A DNA stretch of 64,000 nt from Euryodendron excelsum (Eukaryota; Streptophyta; Magnoliopsida; Ericales; Pentaphylacaceae). Under the pieces are notes generated by a model. The model saw only the letters and a program-made list of their open reading frames with translations, ran no database searches and was not told the origin of the DNA. The position numbers and the translations under genes are program-made. The stretch covers positions 7,339,501-7,403,500 of the forward strand of contig CM065392.1 in assembly GCA_033060915.1 (NCBI GenBank). The letters run 5' to 3'. Shown piece by piece: positions 48,332 to 58,837 of this stretch (its first letter is position 1; each line of letters starts with the position of its first letter).

Positions 48332-48747
48332 ATAGTTCAGAATTTTCCAGCCATATCGATTGTGATTTTGGCATAATCCATTATTGAAAGAAAGGTTATT
48401 TCTCAATATGTGAGTATTTCAAATAACAAACTTCAGAAAGTAAGAAAACACTGATATGAGAAAAGAAGACAAGCAGATCAATCTCAATAATATGAAATCA
48501 GAACTTGGTACATTGGAAAGAACAAACCCAATATCTTCAATGAAGAAAGAATAACAATATGAGAATCTTGCATAAACCCATATACATACAAACATACATA
48601 TGCATATACATGGAAAGAGAGAGAAAAATATATCTTACCAACTTCAGATTCAAAAGCATTGCAGATGGAGAAGAGGGTATGTGATGAAAGAATGGAGAAG
48701 GTGAAGAAGAGAGAGAAGACACAAGGGTTGATGGTGTACATGGCCAT
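44792..48747 (-). CDS. Alpha-type carbonic anhydrase, copy 2
   Basis: Coding exons on the - strand are 48747-48639, 47189-46972, 46163-46057, 45935-45833, 45414-45256, 45152-45099 and 44881-44792. Their lengths are identical to those of copy 1, and the product is 279 aa. The signal peptide, zinc ligands H132, H134 and H151, proton-shuttle H106, gate residues E138 and T217, and C65/C221 are all kept, so it should be an active secreted enzyme. Differences from copy 1 are densest in exon 2 (for example RQWGQIDQRWQ) and exon 7, away from the metal site. Intron 2 contains a decayed second copy of the end of exon 2, and an orphan exon 7 lies downstream. The first intron and 3' flank carry greatly expanded (GA)n tracts. 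Confidence 0.93.
46430..46700 (-). repeat. Decayed internal duplication carrying part of exon 2
   Basis: The segment matches 46790-47040, which holds the true 3' end of exon 2. Both contain TTTTTGATCCA(C/T)TGATTG, then ACATGCATTGA, then the end of exon 2. In the decayed copy the exon part (about 46630-46690) reads PAPAAVKNMG and then a stop, and the splice donor GTAAGC is lost. It is present only in gene 2. Confidence 0.65.
48263..48329. repeat. (GA)33 microsatellite in intron 1 of carbonic anhydrase gene 2
   Basis: It is homologous to the (AG)14 tract at 31412-31439 in gene 1. Confidence 0.85.
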
Positions 48748-48825
48748 GGTTACTGCCTTTTTGTATTTAAAAGGTTCTTACTACAGCTTTTACACTCTCA
48801 AGAGACCTGATTAGATGGAGAGTTG

Positions 48826-48845
48826 CATATATATATATATATATG
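48826..48845 (-). promoter_or_regulatory. TATA-type AT tract upstream of carbonic anhydrase gene 2
   Basis: TA repeats lie 80-98 bases before the start codon, next to GAGTTGCA on the + strand, as in gene 1. Confidence 0.5.
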
Positions 48846-48849
48846 TAGG

Positions 48850-50339
48850 CTATATATATAGCTAGTCTGCCAAGAAACAGACAATGATTCACACACTGTG
48901 GACACTGGCCAATGGTTCGAGCTACGGAGGAACGTGGGACCAATTTACATCTGTTACTGTAAGTATATTTAAAGTTTAGTGTAACTTATACAAGTGCATT
49001 CAAGTACAAATTCTACATAAATTATATAAAATTTGTGCCCTTGGTACTTAAGAGTTCACAAAAGCATGGAAAGACTAGATTTGGGCATGTTAGGATTTCA
49101 TGTCATTATTGGATTAGCACTTTTGAGACCTGAATCGGTCTGAAAATTGATCCAAGGACTCATCTATGGATATTATACTATTTCGTAACGAATTGTATAA
49201 ATGTTTCTAATTATTATTTGTTATTCTTAAATATTGTTGATTTGTTTTGTATTTCTTATTAATTTTTTAAGAAGTTGAGATATAAAATTATCTTTTTTTT
49301 TTTAATTTTTAAGTGAATAAATTAAAATTTATCTAATGTCCCAATGTAAACAGACCAAACCAAACCACGAACCTACTTGGGGTGGTTCGGTTCGGTTTTG
49401 TGGGACGATTGGTTAGATTTTAGGTCAAAAAATTTAGAATTAGTCAAGATCGGTTCAATTCTAAGTTTGAAAGGGACTTGACCAATGCACGCTTCTTTTG
49501 GTAGGGCTGTAAATCTTAGTTTCAAGTATTATATGAAAAATAATGAAGAGAAGCTCGTTCATTGATAGTGATGCCCCCAAACCATGATTCGACTCACCCT
49601 TCTCTTCCTTCTTAGGAGCTTTGTCTCTTAGATATTACAAAAAAAATGGTTTGAAAAATAACCACGTTTAAAAGTTCAACCCCACCTCTAGTCTTTCATT
49701 TGCGAGTCTATATTTTAAGAATCTTGCTACCATCAGTCGTAGTTGATGGTGGGTCCCAACTCAATTGTCCACCATAAGTCGTTATGGTAGCATTTTCGTA
49801 TTTTAATTCCAAATCTTCCAAAGAAAAAAAAAATTGAGTCAGATTGGACAGGGCCCACTAGTGTTCATCCTAACAATTATAACTTTAATATGAAGGTCAA
49901 AACTCCGTTGTTATTTTTGAAGGACAACAGTAAGGACAGACGCTTTACCACTGAACCGTGGGAGACTTTTGTTATGGGCAAAAATAATTTGATTTTGCAT
50001 ACACATAAGACGATAAAATGAGCAGCTTCAAAAAGACTCACGCTATACTCCTTGCTTCATGGAATAATGCTATAAATAAATCGATTTTTTTAACCTATTT
50101 TCTTACCCAAGATTGTGTGATTCATATTAGATAAACTTATACAGACTTATTTACTTGTGTCTAGAAAAGATAAACGAGATTATTATAGTAATTTTTCATC
50201 GTATGAATAGTTTCGTAAATCACTTGGTGCACATTTTGCATTACATGATAAAAAGATGCTTCCAAGGTTTACTGTCAAACACTTTGTTTTCGAACCTGGA
50301 TTTAGAAAGTAAAAATAAAAAAATAAGAAGAAATGACAA
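48850..50339. other. Non-coding spacer
   Basis: No gene is seen. GGTTCGGTTCGGTTTTGTGG near 49383 is old repeat text. A small inverted repeat (CCACCATCA / TGATGGTGG class) lies near 49730-49800. The last 40 bases encode AGLSMPPNPP and then TGA, which could be the tail of LINE ORF1. Confidence 0.35.
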
Positions 50340-53300
50340 GGCGGGCCTATCCATGCCCCCTAATCCTCCATGATCGGAATTGCTTAGAATTGTCGGGGTT
50401 GGCTTATACCTCGACAATTCGTCAACTGAGAGCTACCTTATCTAGAATAAAACCAGATCGGATTTTCCTCTCTAAAACAAAATTAAAGTCTAATAAAGCG
50501 GAAACTCAATTATGGAAACTCTCCCTCCCAAATTACGAAATCTGTGATGCCAAGGGTCTTTCGAGAAGTATCTGTCTGGCTTGGAAGAGCGGTGTTGATA
50601 TGGAAGTGGTCTATTTGATTCTCAATTTTTTTAAGCTCTTGTTTTTTCAGATCCAGCGGAGGATGCCTTGCTCTTAAATGGTGTTTATGTTCCCTCTCAA
50701 CGGAATACCCAAGCTAGACTTTGGGATTCACTTGGATATATCTCTGAAACTTTTAATGGTGTTGCGCTTTTCATTGGGGACTTTAATAATATTACATCTC
50801 AAGCAGAAAAATAAGAGGGTAATCCGTATGCAGAACCTTCTAATGGTGGATTCAAGGGTATTGTGGAAGATTTGAGACTGATTGACCTGGGTTACTCAGG
50901 GAACCCTTTTACCTAGTCTAATAACAGAGTTGGAGATGCAAACATCAAGGAAAGGCTGGATAGAGGGATAGTTACCTCAGATTGGTGGAATTTATTTTCT
51001 AAAGCAACCATCACCCACCTTCCAGCAATTGGCTCTGATCATGCTCCTCTGGTTTTGAATACTTATGGGGAACGAAATTCTTGCAAAAGGTCGTTTAAAT
51101 TTAAAGCTATGTGGACTCGTGCCCCTTTAAGCCATGGGGTGGTTAAAATTGCTTGGTCTACCTATATCTAGGGTTCTCTGGCCTGGCCTTTAGGTTCTGT
51201 AAAAAGTCCAATGCACTAAAGAATTGGAATAGGGAGCATTTTGGGCACTTTGACCACAAGATTGCTGATTTAATGAATCAAATTGACAGGTTTCAACTAG
51301 CACCTCCTTCTTATGATAATATGAATATAATTAAGAATCTCAAGATTCACTTGGAGGAAGTCTAAGTGAGGAAGGAAGTCCTATGGAAGAAAAAATCTTG
51401 GGGTTCAATAGCTGTGAGAAGCAGATTCGAATACTAAGTTCCTTCACACATCAACCATTATTCGAAGATGCAGGAATCATATAGATGCTCTCAAGCTAGA
51501 TGATGGTTCATGGACCTATAGTAGAGATGAAATAGAAAGTCAATTTGAAAGGTTTTAAAAAGTTCTTTTCTCTTGTTTAAATCCTATAATTCCTGAGTGG
51601 ATTTCTAATTTTTTTTTTGCCTCTGATGATATCTTATGTTGATAAGGCTATGATGTGTCATATTCCCTCTGTGAAAGAAGTTCAAACTACTCTATTTAGC
51701 ATGTCTCCTCTAAAGGCCCTTGGTCCAGATGGCATCTCTGCTATTTTTTATAAATCCTACTGGCACGCGGTGGGCAGCGATCTATATAACATGGTGATCT
51801 CTTTCTTTCAGAACGGGTTTCTGTTAAAAAGGCTCAATCAGACGTTCATAAATTTAATCCCAAAGAGCCAGAATGCATGCAAGCTTGAGCATTTTAGGCT
51901 TATTAGTCTATGCAATGTAGCCTATAAGATCATCTCAAAAATTCTAGCAAATCGTGTGAGACCTATTCTAGACAAAATTATTGCTCCTAATCAAGCAGCG
52001 TTTGTGCCTAATTGGAGTATAGGTGAAAACACTATCCTGGCCCATGAAGTGCTGCACACTTTAAAAAAGAAAAAGGGTTCTGGTGCTCTAATGGCTATCA
52101 AAGTGGATATGGCCAATGTATATGATCGTGTCTAGTGGCCTATTTTCATCTCCATTCTCAAGCATTTAGGCTTTCCTGAAGTTTTTATGCAATGGATCCA
52201 CCAATGCATTTCTACGCCTTCTTTTTCCCTCTTGATCAATGGTGGTCCCTTTGGATTCTTCCAGTTGCAAAGAGGATTGAGGTAGGGGGATCCCTTGTTC
52301 GTTTTTTTGTTCATTATCTGTAGTGAGGTTCTGTCTAGACTACTCGTTTATGCTAAAGATAAGGGGTGGTTCCATGGTATCAAAATTGCAATGAATTGTC
52401 AATCTTTATTACACCTTATGTTTGTTGATGATTTACTGATTTTTAGTAGAGCTAATGCAAAAGAAGCTAAGCTGATCCGGGGCTGCTTAGATTTATATGA
52501 AAGTTGGTCTGGTCAAATGGTGAACAAGACAAAATCTACTATATTCTTCAGTAAGAATGCTTACAGTAGTACTGTGAAAGAGGTCAAATAGGTGATGGGT
52601 TTTTGGAAAGGGAAAGATGATGCTATCTATTGGGCTTGCCAATGTTTATAGGTAGATCTAAGAAGAAGGCCTTCAGTTACATTCTCGAAAAGCTTAACCT
52701 TAAGCTTTCTGGTTGGAAATGTAAAGCTCTATCTTTTACTGGTAGATTTACCCTTATCAAAGTTGCAGCCATGTCACTCCCTATATATTCTATGTCTTCC
52801 TTTAAGCTCCTAGTCTCCATTTGTGGATATATGGACAGTAGTGTCAGTAAATTCTGGTGGGGTACTCCTAAAGACAAGCGAGGCTATCATATAAAAGCTT
52901 GGAGCTATATGTGCTAACCTAAAGAGGTTAGAGGTTTGGGGTTTCGAAAATTTTCCAAGGTTAATAAGGCGTTGATTACTAAGTTAGGTTGGCAACTGCT
53001 AATGAGGGAGATCGTTTGTTGGACCTCTCTCTTACTCAAAAAGTACTGTCACTCGACCCCTTTTTTGGAAGTCCACAAGAGACCATCTAATTCATTTATC
53101 TGGAAAGGTATTCTATCTTCTATAGATTTGATCTTGAAGGGTGCTTGTAAGAGGGTGGGAGATGGATCTTCTATTGATATGTGAAAAGATCCATGGGTAG
53201 TGCCCGACCTTGTTAACTTTTGTCCTGTCCCTCTTGATATTTGTAATGCACATTAGACCGAGGTTTGTGAATTAATTAATTCGGAATGTCTCTCTTGGAA

Positions 53301-54597
53301 TGTTGTTCAGCTCCAAAATATTTTCACCCATCAGTCTGTGTAGGAAATTCTTAAAATCCTTATTCCAGTAGTGGCTAAAATGGACTCCTAGGGTTGGTTT
53401 CAAGATGACTCTGGGATTTTCTCTGCTCACTCGGCATACCACTGTGATATCAATAACCAGCTATTACAATATGCTGGTCTCCCCTCTATTGTGGAAACGT
53501 CTATGGAAACTCAAGATTCATGAGCACCTCAAGATTATGCTTTGGCGAGTGGCCTCTAATGCTATTCCAACTAAAACTATCCTGGCAACAAGATCTTTTG
53601 TCCTAGATGATATGTCTTGCCCCTTTTGTGGTTTGGAACCTGAGACTATTGTTCACTTATTCTTTGGATGTGTAATTGCGGGGATGATTTGGTTTAAAAG
53701 TTGGAATATCAGGACTTTTATGATAGGTGCGTCTTCGGTGGTTGAATGGATAGATATGATCTTGGATCCCTCTACTTTGGGACTGCCCCCAGATATTAAC
53801 CGTAGTTCTTTTGCTACTTACTGCGCTATCTTCATGATAGTATATGGAAATGGAGGAATGCTTGTTGTTTTGAAGCCAAAGTGTTAGATGGGGATGCCAT
53901 TTTCAAATAGGTGCATGAGTTGTGGGTTGAACACTGTGAGGCTAGAGATAATGCCCCCAATACTCCCTCTAGTGTCATTCCTCCTATGCTTGATCTACCA
54001 AAGTAGAATTCTCCTCCAATGGGGTCTCCGAAGATGAAATTTGATGCTGCATTCACAAATGGAAAGATGGTTGTTGCAGCTATTGCTAGAGATCACCTTG
54101 GAAAGGTTGTCTTTGCAAATGTTGTCTCAGGTCGATCTTACTCTGCGTTTCTGCTGAAATTGAGGTAGCGAGAATGGCATGTGTTTGGGTTGCGAGTGAA
54201 GGTAGGGAAAATGTGATTTTTTAGGAGGATTCTCAGGTGGTAGTGCACTCTTGCTTGAATGTTATTAAACATCCTCATTGGTCCTTTATCCCTCTAGTGA
54301 TAGATATAAAGTCTCTATTATCTTCTAGAGGCAACTGGACATTGGCATTTTTGCCAAGGATGGTTAATAAAGCTACTCATGAGAGGGCGGGATGGGCATT
54401 TCGAAACAATTTCACTGGGTCTTTATCTGCTGAAGAGCTGCCATGCTCTGTGCTGGAGGCAATCAGCACAGATTTTCTAATAGATAGGGGCTGAGTTAGT
54501 TTGTTACTGTTTTTTTTTTCCCTCTCTTTGCTTAGTCTCTGTTTTTGTTCTCTTGTCACTTTATTCAGCAAAAATAAAAAATAAAAAACAAAAAATC
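50340..54597 (+). mobile_element. L1-type LINE with RNase H domain, decayed
   Basis: Domains appear in the correct order across several frames. The endonuclease is at about 50380-51170 (NCLELSGLAYTSTIRQLRAT near the start, AIGSDHAPLVL near the end). Reverse transcriptase is at 51617-52590 (PLKALGPDGISAIFYKSYW; RG*R*GDP; the catalytic motif reads FVDD at about 52422-52433). A zf-RVT domain is at about 53484-53700 (CPFCGLEPETIVHLFFGC), and an RNase H domain at about 54030-54494. An A-rich tail ends the element (54571-54597). At least ten stops and frameshifts inactivate it. Many stops are single transitions from expected codons, for example TAG for the Gln of RQGDP and TGA for Trp before KDPW. 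ORF1 is essentially absent. Confidence 0.85.
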
Positions 54598-54599
54598 TA

Positions 54600-55590
54600 A
54601 TCTGGCTAAAAAAGGGTGATTCAGGATAATCTCAGTCGTTGATCTATTAATAGGTTCTCTCTCTAAACAACCTTTCAAGAAGTCCTTCCCCTCTTTTGAT
54701 ACCTTATTGGGTATCATGGGTAGCCCCTGCACGCACCTTCCCACACCAATCTCATAGAGAACATCCTCAACAATGGTGGATGGGACCCCCTAAATTTTTA
54801 AAATTTTTCTTAAACTCTCATAAATTTTTGTATATTTAGAAAATAATATAGTGTAATGGTCCCTCCAAAATTTAAAAAAATTTCCCTTACCCACTTTTGA
54901 AGAAATTTTTTTTACCTTGGCTCCCCTCATACAAAATCCTGAGTCCACCGCTGTATTATTCCTCAGCTTCCCAATTTTGCTTACTATCCCACAGAGACTT
55001 CTTGGTCAGCATCTTAAGAAAAACACAGCCAACATCCCATATATCAGACTCAGAGGCAGGCCTTTGGAGGCTTTCAGCAACAACTTCTAGTGAAAGACAC
55101 CTAACCCTTCCTCTGAAGTAACGAAGGTCCACTCTTCTTCATCTGTTTCGCCCTCTTTGCCAACCTAAAATCACTAATCTTTGCTAGATATTCCATACCA
55201 GTACTAGTAGTAACATGGACAATTATGATACCCTCAGGCTTTAAATCACAATGTACATAATGACATTCGTGGACGCATTTAAGTCCTTCAAGAATATACC
55301 TTGTGTAGCGCCTGACATCCGATTCTGGCAACCCACTGCTACCTAATTTCTTGATCATATTTGCTAGCTAGGGTTCTGCTAGAACCCTATTCTAACAACA
55401 AGTTATAGATCATCTAGTTATGTTCACCGGTAGTAATCTCCTCCTCGAAGCATTGAAAGATGTAAGGGCAGTCATGGAATTGGAGATTGGTAAAGCCAAA
55501 TTAGAAACTTCAAAGATGCAGAGCAAACCGACCCGAAGATGCCTTTGCTGGTCATCTCCCCTTTAAACCACTTCTTACCATGCCCATAGA
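54600..55590 (-). pseudogene. MAPKKK-type protein kinase pseudogene
   Basis: On the - strand, over several frames: the Gly-rich loop region (WFKGEMTSKGIFGSVCSA, 55590-55500), hinge region CPYIFQCFEEEITTGEHN and IYNLLLE (about 55470-55400), LPESDVRRYTRYILEGL, the catalytic loop YVHCDLKPEG (N changed to G), DFRLAK for DFG, EVVAESLQRPASESDIWDVG, and the C-lobe FLKGCLEREPINRSTTEIIL then NHPF. The text resembles plant MAPKKK17/18/20-like kinases. Loss of DFG and the catalytic Asn, several stops, a MITE insertion at 54775-54957 and a LINE abutting its 3' end make it non-functional. Confidence 0.75.
54775..54957. mobile_element. Short MITE-like insertion in the kinase pseudogene
   Basis: The kinase reading stops at 54957 and resumes at about 54775. 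Between them is an AT-rich segment with ends GGTGGATGGGACC and, inverted, GCGGTGGACTCAGG, sharing GGTGGA. It resembles the segment at 21228-21490. Confidence 0.45.
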
Positions 55591-55888
55591 AAATTTGCTT
55601 CTCAAGCTCTTCATGCTTCCTCTTCAACACCATTTTCACAAAGATTCTTTTCTTCATTTGCTTCAAAGAACGAACGTATGACTTAGGATTGATGAGAATG
55701 CTTTCTAACTAGGGTTATATTAGTAGAACTCGGGGTTGTCAAAAATAGAAACTTCACTTGGATTCCTAGAAAGGGTAGGAATATATAACTTGTATCCAAT
55801 TCCTATTAAGTTTCAATTCAAACTATCGAATGACAAAGACTAAGGGTCATCATGTGTCTTGCTGCTTGATCGCTCTCTAAAAGGGTGA
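55591..55888. other. Non-coding flank of the kinase pseudogene
   Basis: About 100 bases upstream of the kinase read KRKHEELEKQIF on the - strand and may be the kinase N-terminus. Nothing else was recognised. Confidence 0.3.
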
Positions 55889-56775
55889 TACTTAACTGCA
55901 AGTGCACGACTGCAATGTAGTAATAATTTCTCATAAGTACGAAGTCGATCCCATAAGGAGGATGGTTTATGTAAATAGGAAAACTTACCATGGATAAAAA
56001 TATCTTAAGGAAAACACTCCAATAAACAAAAATATGATTTTATGTTGAGAAAAGATTTGAAACTTTATAAAAAAGTGACTCAAAATCAATTGATTCGATT
56101 AGTTGAGTTTCTCGGAATCTCAATGGAAGTTTCATATAACTCAAATCCTTCGACTACGTTGTGAGTCTCGGATTCAGAAGATTTAGCTTTAAAACCAATA
56201 GTTCTTTCAATCTTCAACTTCTAGAATAGATCAGGTTGTTATAATCAAGGACATGCATCATCGATTCGTGCAGCGCATATACTGAATCCAACTCATGCAT
56301 AAACGTTACAAGGCAGCGTATATACTAAGTGTGGTATTCATGCATAAGCGTTACTGAATATAATAGGATGCCCAGGTTTTCAAAAGTATCTAGAACAAAG
56401 AAAAAGAAGGAGAAGAAGATGAATCAAGAAGATATAGCGGTGAATTCAACCTTAACTCCATTGTTCATCATCGATCCCCAAATAATCTTCACAATCGATT
56501 CCGAGTTAAGAAATTTAGCCGCTCATGGCCATGGAAAGCAATTAACTATATATTAAAAACTTTCTGGAATATAAAAACTATAAACGAAAATGAATCTTGA
56601 ATTAAGTGCAGAAACTATGAATTCTTGAACAAAATCTTGAATTAAAGCAATAAAACTCGAATTTAATAGGAGTATTTACAAGAATAATTAAAAACCTAAT
56701 TACTCCTATGAATCTAGACTAAAAAGTAGTAAAGACCCTCAAGAAATCGTCCTCCATTCATAAAAAATCGAAGGA

Positions 56776-56785
56776 ATATATATGG
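56776..56785 (-). promoter_or_regulatory. TATA box of the inverted LTR
   Basis: CCATATATAT on the - strand lies about 60 bases downstream of the motif cluster, which is the order seen at 451-574 and 6535-6778. Confidence 0.4.
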
Positions 56786-56842
56786 AGATCGCAAACTGAG
56801 TCCTAGCGGGAATAGGCAACTTGACCCAAAAATCCTTTTTAG

Positions 56843-57110
56843 AGTTCGAACTCTGTCAGGAGAGTTCGAACCCTCAGAGCAATGTTTCTCTCTTTTTCCT
56901 TCTTAGGGTTCGAACTTCCCATTTCCCCTTATAATCAGGGTTTGAACTCCCAAGCCTGTATATGCCTATTCTATGTGTCTAGCCTCTGAGAGTTCGAACC
57001 CTATTATGGGAGTTCGAACCCTAAGGCCAAAATACTATTTTTCTTCAATTCTTGCTAGCCACCGTTCAAACTCTCATTTTCTTCTTATTTTCACCGTTCG
57101 AACTCTCAGT
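56843..57110 (-). promoter_or_regulatory. Cluster of GAGTTCGAAC-type motifs
   Basis: At least seven copies are seen on the + strand: GAGTTCGAACTCT, GAGTTCGAACCCT (three times), GGGTTCGAACTTCC, ACCGTTCAAACTCTC and ACCGTTCGAACTCTC. They are spaced irregularly over about 270 bases directly upstream (on the - strand) of a TATA box. Confidence 0.5.
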
Positions 57111-57500
57111 GTATTTTTCCTCAATTTTCAACTGTCTTCCCCTATTTCTTTACAGCTCAGTTCAAGACTTTTAGAGTCCATTTCTCACAATGCTCGTTGG
57201 ACGTGAACTTATATAACTTCGCAAGATCTTTTCAACAGCGCATCTTTCATTCCATTCAGAGCTATGGATGACAAGTTACATGTTTCCCAAGAAAAATCCC
57301 AACAATGGCCCTCGATATGCGTGCTCGCACTCCGGATTGCTTTTATGACTCCAAATCCTCTTCTTTATCAACATTTACCTGCAATGAACTCAAAATATGA
57401 CTATCAGTACAGAATACGTCGAAGAAGATATAATTAACATAATCTAAAGCTAACTTAGGTCAGTTTAGTTGCATTGAACTGCACTTATGCAACTCAATCA

Positions 57501-58189
57501 CTGCTCAAGTATATCCCTAAATTGACCACACGATGGACTACTACACGTGTGGTGTTCTGGACTTACTGAATAATTTTTTCTCATGAAGGTTGCATCAATT
57601 GTTGCGAGAGACACATTAAAGATAGAGAAAGGCAAAGAAAGATTGAAGGGATAGGGGAGAGGAGCCGAAGGTGTATGTAGCATTAAAGAGATACTTTAGG
57701 ATTTTAGGAGAGACTTTAAGGCATGTGATTTTTTTTTTCTGGATCAATGTATGGCATTAAGGAAAGATTTTAGAATTTAGAGATATATTTTTGCAATAGA
57801 ATTTATTTTTATTTTTTCAAATTTAAAATTTTTTTTGACCAATCAAATTTTAGAACTTAACAAAATTTAGAAAATTGGAATGAGAGTTAGCGGAGTTGGT
57901 GACTTGGGATTGCCACATGGCACTTTAGCCCTGACACGTGCTATACATGGGATTTACATTTTCGTTGCATAGATTATACAAAGAATATTAACTATTATCA
58001 AATTGTAGAGTTATTCGTGATGCAATTTGGATTGCTATACCTAACTAGATTGATCAATTAGAATAACAATGGAAAGTAAAATCAGAATAACATATATCTT
58101 CGATTTGAATTTTGGAATTATTTTCCCTTCTAAAGCAATATTTGGATTTCAAATTTACAGAGACATGTTAGTTATTTGACCCGGATTTC
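57501..58189. other. Non-coding spacer
   Basis: No gene is recognised. The sequence is AT-rich from 57720 to 58120. Confidence 0.35.
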
Positions 58190-58640
58190 TCCTTCAAGCA
58201 TATGAAAAAGTGGATCCCTGCCTTGCAGCTTAACCCTTGGTGACCTCACTCTATAGTGCATCAGGTTTTAGTTAGTTGGGAGTCAAGTGACTTACTATGT
58301 TGGGCTCTAGCCGTTTAAGAAAGTATGGGCATAATGGTAGTGCGCAACTTGACGCGTAATCTCCAGCCCCTTTCAACTCATTCAATGAATGTTGTTTCAT
58401 TCACCACGTAGCTAAATCCTAAAAAAAGAATTTCTAGCATCATACAGCTCCATCTTGGAATAAGGACCTCCCCTTTCCTTTGACCAACGGGTCCTCAAAC
58501 CAACCTGTCCTCCCTTTCTATTCCTCGGTAAGCGGTTACGCTCGTTTTGGGTCACATAAAAAATAGAGAAAGGATCTATATCTATACGTGTCTGATTCCC
58601 GGCCATTCATTCGCAAGTCACTTATAAGACGTGAGAGATG
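58190..58640. other. GC-richer block, possible organelle-derived insert
   Basis: This block has balanced base composition and few homopolymers, unlike its surroundings. A short open frame on the - strand (58606-58412) reads MAGNQTRIDIDPFSIFY, then an Arg-rich stretch. The style is like plant mitochondrial intergenic DNA, but I cannot match it to a named locus. It may also be ordinary repeat DNA. Confidence 0.25.
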
Positions 58641-58837
58641 CTCTAAGTCATAACAGGGAAGGCCGGAGACCAGAGACCGGAAGAAAACATCCAAATTTAT
58701 ATTCTACATACCCACACATAATTGAATCCATTACAACGAAAGGAAAAAAAAAGTAAAAACATTCAGTAGAAACTGGGTGTCAAACCTAATAACTTTTTTA
58801 CTTAATTTTTCAAAGCTACAATTGTGTACATTGTTTT

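Larger units (their letters stand above)
55889..57500 (-). mobile_element. LTR of the same family as 6366-7610, inverted
   Basis: On the - strand it ends GTGCACTTGCAGTTAAGTATCA, preceded by GGGATCGACTTCGTACTTATGA. This is the widespread plant LTR end text that also appears, decayed, near 7550. Shared blocks with 6366-7610 include the sequence around CATAGTCGAAGGATTTGAG and GCTGCACGAATC. The motif cluster lies at 56843-57110 and a TATA box at 56776-56785. No paired LTR was identified. Confidence 0.55.

Noticed and set aside
50155..50373. 72-codon + strand frame ending AGLSMPPNPP as a complete LINE ORF1
   Set aside because: Only the last residues look LINE-like. The upstream part has no RNA-binding or zinc-knuckle text, so at most a tail of ORF1 is present.
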